Source of the DNA: Mycobacterium lentiflavum
Lineage (GTDB): Bacteria; Actinomycetota; Actinomycetes; Mycobacteriales; Mycobacteriaceae
Assembly (NCBI RefSeq): GCF_022374895.2
Contig: NZ_CP092423.2
Location: forward strand, 5,084,001 to 5,148,000
DNA: 64,000 bases
Reading direction: 5' to 3'
Shown piece by piece: positions 25,039-32,745 of the stretch. The notes beneath the pieces were generated by a model. That model did not search any database, had not been told where the DNA came from, and saw only the letters and a program-made list of their open reading frames with translations. A program made the position numbers and the translations under genes. The number at the start of each line of letters is the position of its first letter. The stretch's first letter is position 1.

Positions 25039-26145
25039 GTGAATGTCGAGCAGTTCCGGTCGGGTCTGCGTAAGTGGCTCGACGAGAACGACTTAACGCC
25101 CGGACCCGACCACTCGCTGCAGGGGCACATGCTGCAGTTCCGCCGCGTCAGCCGGGCTTTGTACGACGCCGATTGGATGCGCTACGGCTGGGCGGAAGAG
25201 GTTGGCGGGTTGGGCGGGCCGGCGTTGCTGCGCGCGATCGTCGGCGAAGAGGTGGTGGGCCGGCGGTTGGCCGAGCCCGGCCCGTATTCGATGCTCGAGG
25301 TGCTGACACCCACGATGATCGACTACGCCCCGCCGGAACTGGCCGCGGAGATGGTGCCACGGCTGCTGCGCGGCGAAGAACAATGGTGCCAAGGTTTTTC
25401 CGAGCCCGGCTCCGGCAGCGACCTGGCCTCGCTGACGACTCGGGCCGTCCAAGACGGCGACAACTGGATCGTCACCGGGCAAAAGGTCTGGACCAGCTTC
25501 GCGCAGTTCTCCACCCGCTGCGTTCTGTTGACCCGCACCGGACCCGGCCATGACGGCATCACCGCATTCTTCGTCGACCTCGACACCCCCGGCATCACCA
25601 TCCGGCCGTTGCGCACCATGCACGGCGTCGACGAGTTCTGCGAGGTGTACTACGACGACGTGGTGATCCCGTCGAGCCGGATGCTCGGCAAGCCGGGCGA
25701 CGGCTGGAAACTCGCGATGGACCTGCTCCCCTTCGAGCGGTCCACCTGCTTCTGGCAGCGCATCGCCTACCTTTACTCCCGTTTTGATGCGCTCATCGCC
25801 GAGGTGTCCGGCGGCAGCCAGCACCGCGGCCACGACGAATACGACCTGGGCGCAGCGTATCTCGCGCTGCACACGCTGCGCTGCCGCTCCCGTGCCACCC
25901 AATACCGGCTGCGCGACGGCGCCCGCCTGGGCCCCGACACCTCCATCGACAAGGTGCTGCTCGCCTCCGCCGAGCAGCGGCTGTACGACACCGTGCGCGA
26001 TCTGCTGCCCGGCGACCTCGAGCTCGATGACACACCGTGGCGCTCGGAGTACCTGTACTCGCGCGCGTCGACCATTTACGGCGGGACCGCCGAGATTCAG
26101 CGCAACATCATCGCCCGCCGGCTTCTCGACCTCGGGAAGGAGTGA
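25039..26145 (+). CDS. Acyl-CoA dehydrogenase, probable alpha-type subunit
   Basis: 368 residues from GTG 25039; the longer frame would overlap the SnoaL-like gene. FAD-contact segments GFSEPGSGSDLASL and VTGQKVWTSF are present, and the end has IYGGTAEIQRNIIARRLL. The next gene encodes a shorter acyl-CoA dehydrogenase-like protein, and the two starts and stops nearly touch. This recalls the alpha2beta2 acyl-CoA dehydrogenases of steroid catabolism, in which two FadE chains share each FAD site. The substrate is probably a bulky or short side-chain acyl-CoA. Confidence 0.92.
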   Translation: MNVEQFRSGLRKWLDENDLTPGPDHSLQGHMLQFRRVSRALYDADWMRYGWAEEVGGLGGPALLRAIVGEEVVGRRLAEPGPYSMLEVLTPTMIDYAPPELAAEMVPRLLRGEEQWCQGFSEPGSGSDLASLTTRAVQDGDNWIVTGQKVWTSFAQFSTRCVLLTRTGPGHDGITAFFVDLDTPGITIRPLRTMHGVDEFCEVYYDDVVIPSSRMLGKPGDGWKLAMDLLPFERSTCFWQRIAYLYSRFDALIAEVSGGSQHRGHDEYDLGAAYLALHTLRCRSRATQYRLRDGARLGPDTSIDKVLLASAEQRLYDTVRDLLPGDLELDDTPWRSEYLYSRASTIYGGTAEIQRNIIARRLLDLGKE

Positions 26146-26147
26146 TC

Positions 26148-26966
26148 GTGGACCTGGCCTCAGACTCCGAACTGCGGCTGCTGACCGAGTCGCTGCGCAC
26201 CGCGATGGGCGGGGCTTGCGGCGCAAAGCTCGATGTGGCGTTGGCCGACCTCGGCTGGCACGACATGCTGGACGAAATCCCGAATATCGCAATACCTTTG
26301 GTGTTCCGACTGCTCGGCGAGACCGGCGCGCACGCGCCGGTGCTCAACGATGTGGTGCTGCGGGCGGCCGGACGGGCCCCCGGCGGCGTCACCCCGCTTC
26401 CGTTCGCCGGTGGCTCCTGGGTGGTTTGGAATCGCGAAGAGATCCCGAGTTCGGCGATCGACAGCGAGTTGCCGATACATCCCGTCGCAGAAGGCGATTC
26501 AGCTGCGCAAGCCGGGCTAGCCGCCGGTCGGCAAGCACTGGGCTGGTGGCTGGTGGGCGCCAGCCGTGCGATGCTCGCACTCGCGCGCCAGCACGCGCTG
26601 GACCGGGTGCAGTTCGGCCGTCACATCAGCTCGTTTCAGGCGATCCGGCACCGACTGGCCGAGACACTGGTCGCGGTCGAGGGCGCCGAAGCGACCCTGC
26701 ACGCGGCCAGCACCGCATCGGATGACCCCGACGACCTGGCCAGCCTGCTGGCCAAAGCGGCGGCCGGTCAGGCGGCGCTGACCGCGGCGCGGCACTGTCA
26801 GCAAGTGCTCGGCGGTATCGGTTTCACCGCCGAGCACCAGCTTCATCACCACATCACCCGGTCGCTGATTCTGGACAACCTGCTCGGCAGCGCCCGAGAA
26901 CTGACCTCGCAGGCCGGAGTAGCCTTGCGGGCCAAGGGATCTGCGCCGCGACTGGTGCAGCTGTAG
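26148..26966 (+). CDS. Acyl-CoA dehydrogenase-like, short partner subunit
   Basis: 272 residues from GTG 26148, preceded by AAGGAG at five bases; GTG 26142 is the coupled alternative. The N-terminal half is reduced and the middle domain is nearly absent (family length is about 380), while the C-terminal helical domain is clear: FGRHISSFQAIRHRLAE and QQVLGGIGFTAEHQLHHH. It cannot form a complete FAD pocket alone. It most likely pairs with the product of the gene at 25039 in a heteromeric enzyme. It is the last gene of the operon; a GC hairpin follows. Confidence 0.9.
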   Translation: MDLASDSELRLLTESLRTAMGGACGAKLDVALADLGWHDMLDEIPNIAIPLVFRLLGETGAHAPVLNDVVLRAAGRAPGGVTPLPFAGGSWVVWNREEIPSSAIDSELPIHPVAEGDSAAQAGLAAGRQALGWWLVGASRAMLALARQHALDRVQFGRHISSFQAIRHRLAETLVAVEGAEATLHAASTASDDPDDLASLLAKAAAGQAALTAARHCQQVLGGIGFTAEHQLHHHITRSLILDNLLGSARELTSQAGVALRAKGSAPRLVQL

Positions 26967-26990
26967 CGCCCGCGAGTCGCGCGCGGGCGC
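26966..26990. terminator. GC-rich hairpin after the ring-hydroxylase operon
   Basis: A 9-bp perfect stem (GCGCCCGCG / CGCGGGCGC) with a 7-base loop begins at the last base of the stop codon. No T-tract follows. The position fits transcription termination of the 21262-26966 operon. Confidence 0.6.
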
Positions 26991-27012
26991 ACATTGCCTA
27001 GTATTGGCGTAC

Positions 27013-27327
27013 ATGCGCTATCCCGTGGAACATCGAAATCAGGCCGGCGTCGCTGCGGTGGTCCTGGGCGGGTTGGCACTCGTCTCCTGCTGGTTGCTGA
27101 TCGGGGTGCCCTTGGGTATCGCGGCGCTGATCACGGGCGACATCGCCCGACGGCGAGCGAGTCGCGGAGAAGCCACCAATCCCCGGGCCGCGGTAGCGGG
27201 CATGGTGTTGGGGACGGTGGCAATCATCGCCGGGCTCATCGCGATCGGCTATTACTCCTGGCTGGACACCCAGGATCCCGACCATTTGCAGCGGTGCCTG
27301 GACGACCCCGCCACCAATAACTGCTAA
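27013..27327 (+). CDS. DUF4190-like small membrane protein
   Basis: 104 residues from ATG 27013; TTG 27004 would add three. Two hydrophobic segments (about 12-40 and 59-80) are separated by a basic loop RRRASRGEA, and the N-terminus contains NQAGVAAVVLGGLAL. This is the layout of DUF4190 two-helix membrane proteins, which are common in actinobacteria and of unknown function. The C-terminal DDPATNNC tail has a single Cys. Its stop overlaps the stop of the minus-strand dehydrogenase gene. Confidence 0.75.
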   Translation: MRYPVEHRNQAGVAAVVLGGLALVSCWLLIGVPLGIAALITGDIARRRASRGEATNPRAAVAGMVLGTVAIIAGLIAIGYYSWLDTQDPDHLQRCLDDPATNNC

Positions 27328-28499
27328 CCGCGAGGCAGTCCCAGGACTCGTTCGGCGATGATGTTGCGCTGCACTTCGGACGTACCGCCGGCGATGGTCG
27401 CGGCGAAGGTGCGCGCGTAGCGGTCAAACCAGCTGCCGTAGTGGCTGTCCAGGTTGAGCGGAGCGAATGGCGCGGTGACCCCGCGCAACACCAGTCCGTC
27501 GCCCCCCTTGGCGTTCAGGGCGTCCTCGCACGCGCGCTGCATCGCCTCCGAACCGAGCAGCTTGAGCACCGACTGCGCGGGAACATCTTCTTGGCCGCGC
27601 GCGGCTTTGGCCAACGTCGCCGACCCAAGCAACCGCATCGCGTAAAAATCCATCACCAGCGTGGCGTAGCGATCCCGCTGCATGGGTCCGGTTGGACTGG
27701 ACTCGACCGTCATCGCGTGCAGCATGTCGGCGTAGTCCAGCCACAGCATGGCGCGTTCGTGGCCGAGTGAACCGGTCGCGACACGCCAGCCCGCGTTGAG
27801 CTCGCCCACCAAGTTCTCGGCCGGCACTCTCACGTCGGTGAAGAAGACTTCGTTGAAGTCGACGTCTTCGATGTCGCCCACCGAGGCGAACGGACGACAC
27901 ACCACGCCGGGTGTGTCGGTCGGAATCAGTAAAGCGCTGATTCCCTTGTGTTTTGGCGCATGGGGATCGGTGCGCACGAACGTCAGCAGCACGTCGGCGT
28001 GATGGGCACCCGACGTCCACACCTTCTGCCCGTTGACGACGAAGTGGTCACCGTCAAGCACCGCACGCGTCTTCAGCGAGGCGAGATCGGAGCCCGCACC
28101 GGGCTCGCTCATCCCCAGCGACGCCGTCATCTCCGCACGCAGAATCGGCACCGCCCAGCGCTGCTTTTGTTCCGGCGTGCCGAAAGACAACAACGATGCC
28201 GCGATGATGCCCACGCCCTGCGGATTGAAACTCTGATAGATACGCCGCCGCGACAACTCCTCGAGGTACACATATTGCTGCAGCAGCGTGGCGTTGCGAC
28301 CGCCGAACTCCGGCGGGTTCCCGGGCACCAGCCACCCATTGTCGAACAGCAACCGCTGCCAGCGGCGGGCCCACTGCGGAATGTCCGAACTCGATTGGGG
28401 CCGTTCGCCCGTTTGCGCCGCGTCGAGCGGATTCGCGTCCAGAAAGGCCGCGAATTCCGCACGGAAATCCTCGACGTCGGTGTCGAAGGTCAGCTGCAC
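27324..28499 (-). CDS. Acyl-CoA dehydrogenase
   Basis: 391 residues, GTG with GGGAG upstream. Landmarks are LGMSEPGAGSDLASL, VNGQKVWTSG and the end segment TIAGGTSEVQRNIIAERVLG. The length and layout fit a complete FadE. It oxidises an acyl-CoA at the alpha-beta bond. It is divergent from the TetR gene at 28674, and a strong palindrome (28602-28618) sits between them, so it is the best candidate for the regulator's primary target. Confidence 0.93.
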   Translation of the reverse strand: MQLTFDTDVEDFRAEFAAFLDANPLDAAQTGERPQSSSDIPQWARRWQRLLFDNGWLVPGNPPEFGGRNATLLQQYVYLEELSRRRIYQSFNPQGVGIIAASLLSFGTPEQKQRWAVPILRAEMTASLGMSEPGAGSDLASLKTRAVLDGDHFVVNGQKVWTSGAHHADVLLTFVRTDPHAPKHKGISALLIPTDTPGVVCRPFASVGDIEDVDFNEVFFTDVRVPAENLVGELNAGWRVATGSLGHERAMLWLDYADMLHAMTVESSPTGPMQRDRYATLVMDFYAMRLLGSATLAKAARGQEDVPAQSVLKLLGSEAMQRACEDALNAKGGDGLVLRGVTAPFAPLNLDSHYGSWFDRYARTFAATIAGGTSEVQRNIIAERVLGLPRG

Positions 28500-28601
28500 A
28501 GCACTCCCTTGAGATTCGCTAGCGGGTGAATTTTCGGTAGATCCGGGTTTCCGCCGACGGCACGGTTCACTCTTGCGATTCCGCTTCTATACACACGTCT
28601 A

Positions 28602-28618
28602 GGAGAATAGTATTCTCG
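28602..28618. promoter_or_regulatory. Regulon palindrome in the FadE/TetR divergent promoter
   Basis: GGAGAAT-AGT-ATTCTCG: the inner arms GAGAATA and TATTCTC are a perfect inverted repeat around one base. TATACA (28588-28593) lies just upstream. A site between a TetR gene and its divergent neighbour is where autoregulatory TetR operators are usually found. Confidence 0.75.
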
Positions 28619-28673
28619 CAGCAAGAAAGTTACAATCTCCAACACCTGGTCCGAGAGGGGGTCGAGCGCAGCG

Positions 28674-29390
28674 ATGTCACGGCGTTCTCCGGTAGAGTCC
28701 AATCATGTTCTTCCCTCGCGGCAATCGTCCGAGCCGTCCGTGACCAACCCAAGCGAAGAGCCGGCCTGGAAACAGCGCGCCGTCGAGCGATCGATAAAGA
28801 CAGCGAAACTGCGTGCGGCGCAGCGCGTTCAGCGCTTCCTCGACGCCGCCCAGGCCATCATCATCGAAAAAGGCAGCACGGACTTTACCGTCCAGGAGGT
28901 CGTGGACCGCTCCCGCCAGTCCCTGCGGAGCTTCTACCTGCAGTTCGACGGCAAACACGAGCTATTGCTCGCGTTGTTCGAGGATGCGCTGAGCCGGTCG
29001 GCCGACCAGATCCGGGCCGCCACCGAAAGCCATTCCGACCCGCTCGAGCGGCTCAAGGTCGCCGTGGAGCTGCTGTATGAGGCCTCACGGCCGGACCCCA
29101 CGGCCAAGCGCCCGCTGTTCACCGACTTTGCCCCGCGGTTACTGGTAACGCACCCCGCCGAGGTCAAGATCGCTCACGCGCCACTGCTGGCATTGCTGAC
29201 CGAGCTCATGGAAGCGGCTTGTGACGCGGGCAAGTTGCGCGACGGGCTCAACCCGCGCCGCATTGCCGCGATGACGATGCAGACGGTGATGTTCATCGCG
29301 CAGTCCAGCGGCGGCTCCGACGATGCGACGATTCACCCGATCACCGCTGACGAGGTGTGGGACTTCTGCTCTGCCGGATTCGTCGGCTAA
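28674..29390 (+). CDS. TetR family regulator, candidate master repressor of the window
   Basis: 238 residues from ATG 28674; GTG 28740 is an alternative that removes a 22-residue Ser/Pro-rich leader. The helix-turn-helix is FTVQEVVDRSRQSLRSFYLQFDGKHELL. The C-terminal domain shows the usual all-helical ligand-binding composition. It is divergent from an acyl-CoA dehydrogenase, with the palindrome at 28602-28618 between them. The same palindrome occurs before at least six other units in the window, so this protein is proposed, by position only, as the regulator of a dispersed catabolic regulon responding to an acyl-CoA or related ligand. Confidence 0.9.
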   Translation: MSRRSPVESNHVLPSRQSSEPSVTNPSEEPAWKQRAVERSIKTAKLRAAQRVQRFLDAAQAIIIEKGSTDFTVQEVVDRSRQSLRSFYLQFDGKHELLLALFEDALSRSADQIRAATESHSDPLERLKVAVELLYEASRPDPTAKRPLFTDFAPRLLVTHPAEVKIAHAPLLALLTELMEAACDAGKLRDGLNPRRIAAMTMQTVMFIAQSSGGSDDATIHPITADEVWDFCSAGFVG

Positions 29391-29455
29391 CACTAGCCCG
29401 CGAAACACGTCCGGCCACCGCCTGACCTCAGCAAATAGCGCACGTCATTTGCCGG

Positions 29456-29472
29456 CGAGAATCAGGTTCTCT
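29456..29472. promoter_or_regulatory. Regulon palindrome before the P450 remnant/SDR unit
   Basis: CGAGAAT-CAG-GTTCTCT, 11 of 14 arm positions matching. It lies 137 bp upstream of the remnant P450 start in an otherwise featureless 219-bp spacer, and may control the SDR gene downstream. Confidence 0.5.
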
Positions 29473-29609
29473 AATATCTAGAACTACAACTAGCCGAAAC
29501 GGATTCGTCGTTGACACCCATCGCTGGGTGATGACACAGTTCAGTGGCGGCACCCTGCCCGCTCTGGGCACAGGTGCACGTGGTTCCTGCGAGAGGCGAT
29601 TGATTACCC

Positions 29610-30005
29610 GTGACAGTCAGCGCGGCCAGCGATGTCTACTTTGACCCGTACGACGTGGGACTGATCGCCGATCCCTACCCGATGTTTGGGCGACTGCGCG
29701 ACAAAGCACCGCTGTATTACAACGAGCAACACGACTGCTACGCACTGAGCCGGTTCGCAGACGTCGATGACGCCCTCGTCGACTACCAGACCTTCAGCTC
29801 GGCCCGGGGCGCGATCCTCGAGATCATCGAAGCCAACATCGACATCCCGGCGGGGACCGTCATTTTCGAGGATCCACCGATCCACGACATCCACCGTAAG
29901 TTGTTGTCCCGCTTCCCGGAGTGGGACGTCGACCTTTCCGAGTGCAAGCTTTCCCCGACATCGACGGTGCGGGGATGGGAGACAACGCCGGCTCAGCTCC
30001 ACTGA
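29610..30005 (+). pseudogene. Cytochrome P450 with in-frame internal deletion
   Basis: 131 codons. Residues 1 to about 101 are a normal P450 N-terminus (FDPYDVGLIADPYPMFGRLR to DPPIHDIHRKLLSR). The sequence then jumps to a P450 C-terminus, FPEWDVDLSECKLSPTSTVRGW. The I-helix, ExxR and heme-Cys loop, about 270 codons, are missing, so no heme protein can form. The junction is near 29901-29913, and the frame is intact with no stop. It is a deletion remnant and not a small gene. It may still matter as a leader for the SDR that starts 39 bp later. Confidence 0.85.
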
Positions 30006-30044
30006 GGCGTGCCGAAGAAAATCAAGTCAGGAATTGAGGTAGTG

Positions 30045-30884
30045 ATGACTGGACGTGTTGAAGGCAAAGTTGCTTTCGTCACCGGGGCGGCGCGTGGGCA
30101 GGGCCGTGCACATGCGGTGCGGTTGGCCCAGGAGGGCGCCGACATCATCGCGGTGGACATCTGCAAGAAGATCGACACCGTGGATCTGATCGCCGCCTCC
30201 ACGCCGGAGGATCTGGCCGAGACCGCAGACCTGGTGAAGGCACAGAACCGTCGGATCTACACCGCCGAGGTCGATGTCCGGGATTACGACGCGCTCAAGT
30301 CCGCTGTGGACACCGGCGTCGAGCAGCTCGGCAAGCTCGACATCATCGTCGCCAACGCGGGCATCGGCAACGGCGGCCAGACGCTGGACAAGACCAGCGA
30401 AACCGACTGGACCGCAATGATCGACATCAACCTCGGCGGCGTGTGGAAGACCGTGAAAGCCGGTGTACCGCATATCCTTGCGGGCGGCAACGGCGGCTCG
30501 ATCATCCTGACGAGCTCGGTCGGCGGCCTCAAGGCCTATCCGCACACCGGTCACTACGTCGCCGCCAAGCACGGTGTGGTGGGCTTGATGCGCACCTTCG
30601 CCGTCGAGCTCGGCGCGCAGAACATCCGCGTCAACTCCGTGCACCCGACCAACGTGAACACCCCGCTGTTCATGAACGAGGGCACGATGAAACTGTTCCG
30701 CCCCGATCTGGAGAACCCGGGGCCCGAGGACATGAAGGTCGTCGGCCAGCTGATGCACACCCTGCCGATCGGCTGGGTCGAGCCCGAGGACATCGCCAAC
30801 GCGGTGCTGTTCCTGGCGTCCGACGAGGCCCGTTACATCACCGGTGTCACGCTGCCCGTCGACGGTGGCAGCTGCCTCAAGTAG
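30045..30884 (+). CDS. Mycofactocin-type short-chain dehydrogenase
   Basis: 279 residues from ATG 30045; upstream codons lack a better start. The cofactor motif GAARGQGRAHAVRLAQEGA and the long insert after IIAVDIC are the hallmarks of the mycofactocin-associated SDR subfamily (carveol dehydrogenase-like), whose NAD is thought to be non-exchangeable. The active site has Ser in LTSSVGG and the Y-x3-K motif in HYVAAKHG. Substrates in the family are secondary alcohols of terpenoid type. It follows the P450 remnant, so the original unit was probably a P450-SDR hydroxylation/oxidation pair. Confidence 0.9.
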   Translation: MTGRVEGKVAFVTGAARGQGRAHAVRLAQEGADIIAVDICKKIDTVDLIAASTPEDLAETADLVKAQNRRIYTAEVDVRDYDALKSAVDTGVEQLGKLDIIVANAGIGNGGQTLDKTSETDWTAMIDINLGGVWKTVKAGVPHILAGGNGGSIILTSSVGGLKAYPHTGHYVAAKHGVVGLMRTFAVELGAQNIRVNSVHPTNVNTPLFMNEGTMKLFRPDLENPGPEDMKVVGQLMHTLPIGWVEPEDIANAVLFLASDEARYITGVTLPVDGGSCLK

Positions 30885-30887
30885 CGA

Positions 30888-31304
30888 CTAGAACGGGCTG
30901 CTGTTGGACTGCCATTCCGCCTCTGCCGGCCGCGGGCCGTACCGGCGGGCGTAGTCCTCGTGCATCCGGGCCTGTTTCTCGCGGTTGATCACGTCGACCA
31001 GGTTCGGGTCCAAACCATGGACTGCCAATCGGTGACGGCGCCAAACCTTGTTCAGCGCAAAGTTAATCACCAACGCCCACGCGTAGAGGGGCACGGTCAT
31101 CTCCGTGTGTACGTAGAGCGAGGCGGGCAGTAGCCAGAACGGGGCGAGCACGAGCAGGGGCGGTATCGCCCACCTGATCATGTGCCGGCGGATGGCTCCT
31201 GGGCCGGCCAGGTCATGCGCCACCCAGCTGCGCATCGAGTCGGGCAGGCGCCGGCCGTAGGCATAGCCGATGCGTTGCCAGAGATTGGGTTTCGCGGCGG
31301 TCAT
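30888..31304 (-). CDS. DUF5313 family membrane protein
   Basis: 138 residues, ATG after GAGGAG. The opening PNLWQRIGYAYGRRLPDSMRSWVAHDLAGPGA is the DUF5313 signature known from mycobacteria. Two adjacent hydrophobic segments (about 45-64 and 69-86) are followed by a basic, charged C-terminus likely on the cytosolic side. The function is unknown. It starts 9 bp after the MarR gene stop on the same strand, so the two probably form an operon. Confidence 0.85.
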   Translation of the reverse strand: MTAAKPNLWQRIGYAYGRRLPDSMRSWVAHDLAGPGAIRRHMIRWAIPPLLVLAPFWLLPASLYVHTEMTVPLYAWALVINFALNKVWRRHRLAVHGLDPNLVDVINREKQARMHEDYARRYGPRPAEAEWQSNSSPF

Positions 31305-31313
31305 GGTGACTCC

Positions 31314-31799
31314 TCAGGATTGCAGTGCGCCCGCCGCCACGGCAGCCGCGTTGATTCGGGTCAGGACCTGGTGCAGGTTCTCGAGTTCGGCCAGTTCGAC
31401 ACCCAGTCGGGCGACGACGGCGGGCGGAATCTCAAGCGCGCGCTCGCGCAGGGCGATTCCGCGTTCGGTGAGCGTGACATCGGTGGTGCGTTCGTCGGTG
31501 ACGTTCCTGGCGCGGGTGATCAAGCCAAGTCCCTCCAACCGTTTGAGCATCGGCGACAGCGTGGCCGACTCCATCTGTAGGGCGGCAGCGATCTGCTTGA
31601 CCGACAGCGGGGACGCGGTCGCCGCCTTACGATGATCCCACAGCGCCAGCATCACCAGATATTGCGGATGGGTCAGCCCCAGCGGCTCCAAAAGCGGTCG
31701 GTACACCGCCAACACCGCGCGATTGGTCGTCGCCAACGCGAAGCACACCTGGTGTTCGAGGGCGAGCGGATCAATCTCGCGGGCGGTCAGCGTGGCCAT
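31314..31799 (-). CDS. MarR family regulator, OhrR-like
   Basis: 161 residues. The N-terminal stretch LEHQVCFALATTNRAV has Cys19 at the place of the peroxide-sensing cysteine of OhrR, and LGLTHPQYLVMLALWDH matches the OhrR core. The winged helix follows (LSVKQIAAALQMESATLSPMLKRLE). OhrR proteins release DNA when the Cys is oxidised by organic hydroperoxides. No ohr peroxidase gene is nearby; the co-transcribed gene is a DUF5313 membrane protein. A role in sensing oxidised lipids or quinones made by this locus is possible but unproven. Confidence 0.88.
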   Translation of the reverse strand: MATLTAREIDPLALEHQVCFALATTNRAVLAVYRPLLEPLGLTHPQYLVMLALWDHRKAATASPLSVKQIAAALQMESATLSPMLKRLEGLGLITRARNVTDERTTDVTLTERGIALRERALEIPPAVVARLGVELAELENLHQVLTRINAAAVAAGALQS

Positions 31800-31905
31800 A
31801 CTTGCATAGTAGCCAAATAGTTAGCGCCCTATCTATACGAGACCCCTCACACCTCGATGAGACCGCGATCAGGTCGCCGGAGCGGGAGGAATACCCTCGG
31901 ATTCC

Positions 31906-32745
31906 ATGGACGGATTCGACGGACGCGGGGCAGTGATCACCGGCGGTGCAAGCGGGATCGGCTTGGCTACCGCCAGCGAGTTCGCCCGCCGCGGCGCTCG
32001 GATCGTGCTGGCCGATGTCGACAAGTCCGCGCTGGAACGTGCCGTGGCGCATCTCAAGAGCGAGGGCGTCGAGGCGCACGGCGTGGAGTGCGACGTGCGG
32101 CACCTCGAGGAGATGGTTCACCTCGCGGATGAGGCGTTCCGACTGCTCGGCCAGGTCGACATCGTCTTCAGTAACGCCGGTATCGTCGTCGCGGGCCCGC
32201 TCGTCACGATGACCCACGAGGATTGGCGCTGGGTGATCGACATCGATTTGTGGGGTTCGATCCACGCCGTCGAGGCGTTCGTTCCCAAGCTGATCGAGCA
32301 GGGCAAGGGCGGTCACATCGCCTTCACCGCATCCTTTGCCGGGCTGGTGCCCAACGCCGGCCTCGGGGCTTATGGAGTCGCGAAGTATGGCGTTGTCGGC
32401 CTGGCCGAGACGCTGGCTCGCGAGGTCAAGGACAACGGGATCGGCGTTTCGGTGCTCTGCCCGATGGTGATCGAAACGAAGCTGGTCTCCAACTCCGAAC
32501 GCATCCGCGGCGCGGACGATGGACTTGCCTCGACGCCCGATCTGACGGAGGGCTTCGGGCCGCTACCGCCGACGCAGGATCAAGGTGTGACGGTCGACGA
32601 AGTGGCGCGGCTGACCGCCGACGCGATTCTGGCCAACCGGTTGTACATCCTGCCGCACGAGGCGGCCCGGCGCTCGGTCCAGCGCAGGTTCGAACGCATC
32701 GACCACACCTTCGACGAGCAGGCCGCCGAAGGCTGGAGCCACTAG
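31906..32745 (+). CDS. Short-chain dehydrogenase/reductase
   Basis: 279 residues. It has cofactor motif TGGASGIGLATA at the N-terminus, NAGIV, catalytic Ser in TASFAGL and the Y-x3-K motif in AYGVAKYG. The Asp in VLADVD after strand 2 favours NAD over NADP. The C-terminal 60 residues extend beyond the usual SDR core. Its stop overlaps the stop of the minus-strand CoA-transferase gene in a shared CTAG. The function is oxidation of an alcohol to a ketone in an unknown pathway. Confidence 0.9.
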   Translation: MDGFDGRGAVITGGASGIGLATASEFARRGARIVLADVDKSALERAVAHLKSEGVEAHGVECDVRHLEEMVHLADEAFRLLGQVDIVFSNAGIVVAGPLVTMTHEDWRWVIDIDLWGSIHAVEAFVPKLIEQGKGGHIAFTASFAGLVPNAGLGAYGVAKYGVVGLAETLAREVKDNGIGVSVLCPMVIETKLVSNSERIRGADDGLASTPDLTEGFGPLPPTQDQGVTVDEVARLTADAILANRLYILPHEAARRSVQRRFERIDHTFDEQAAEGWSH

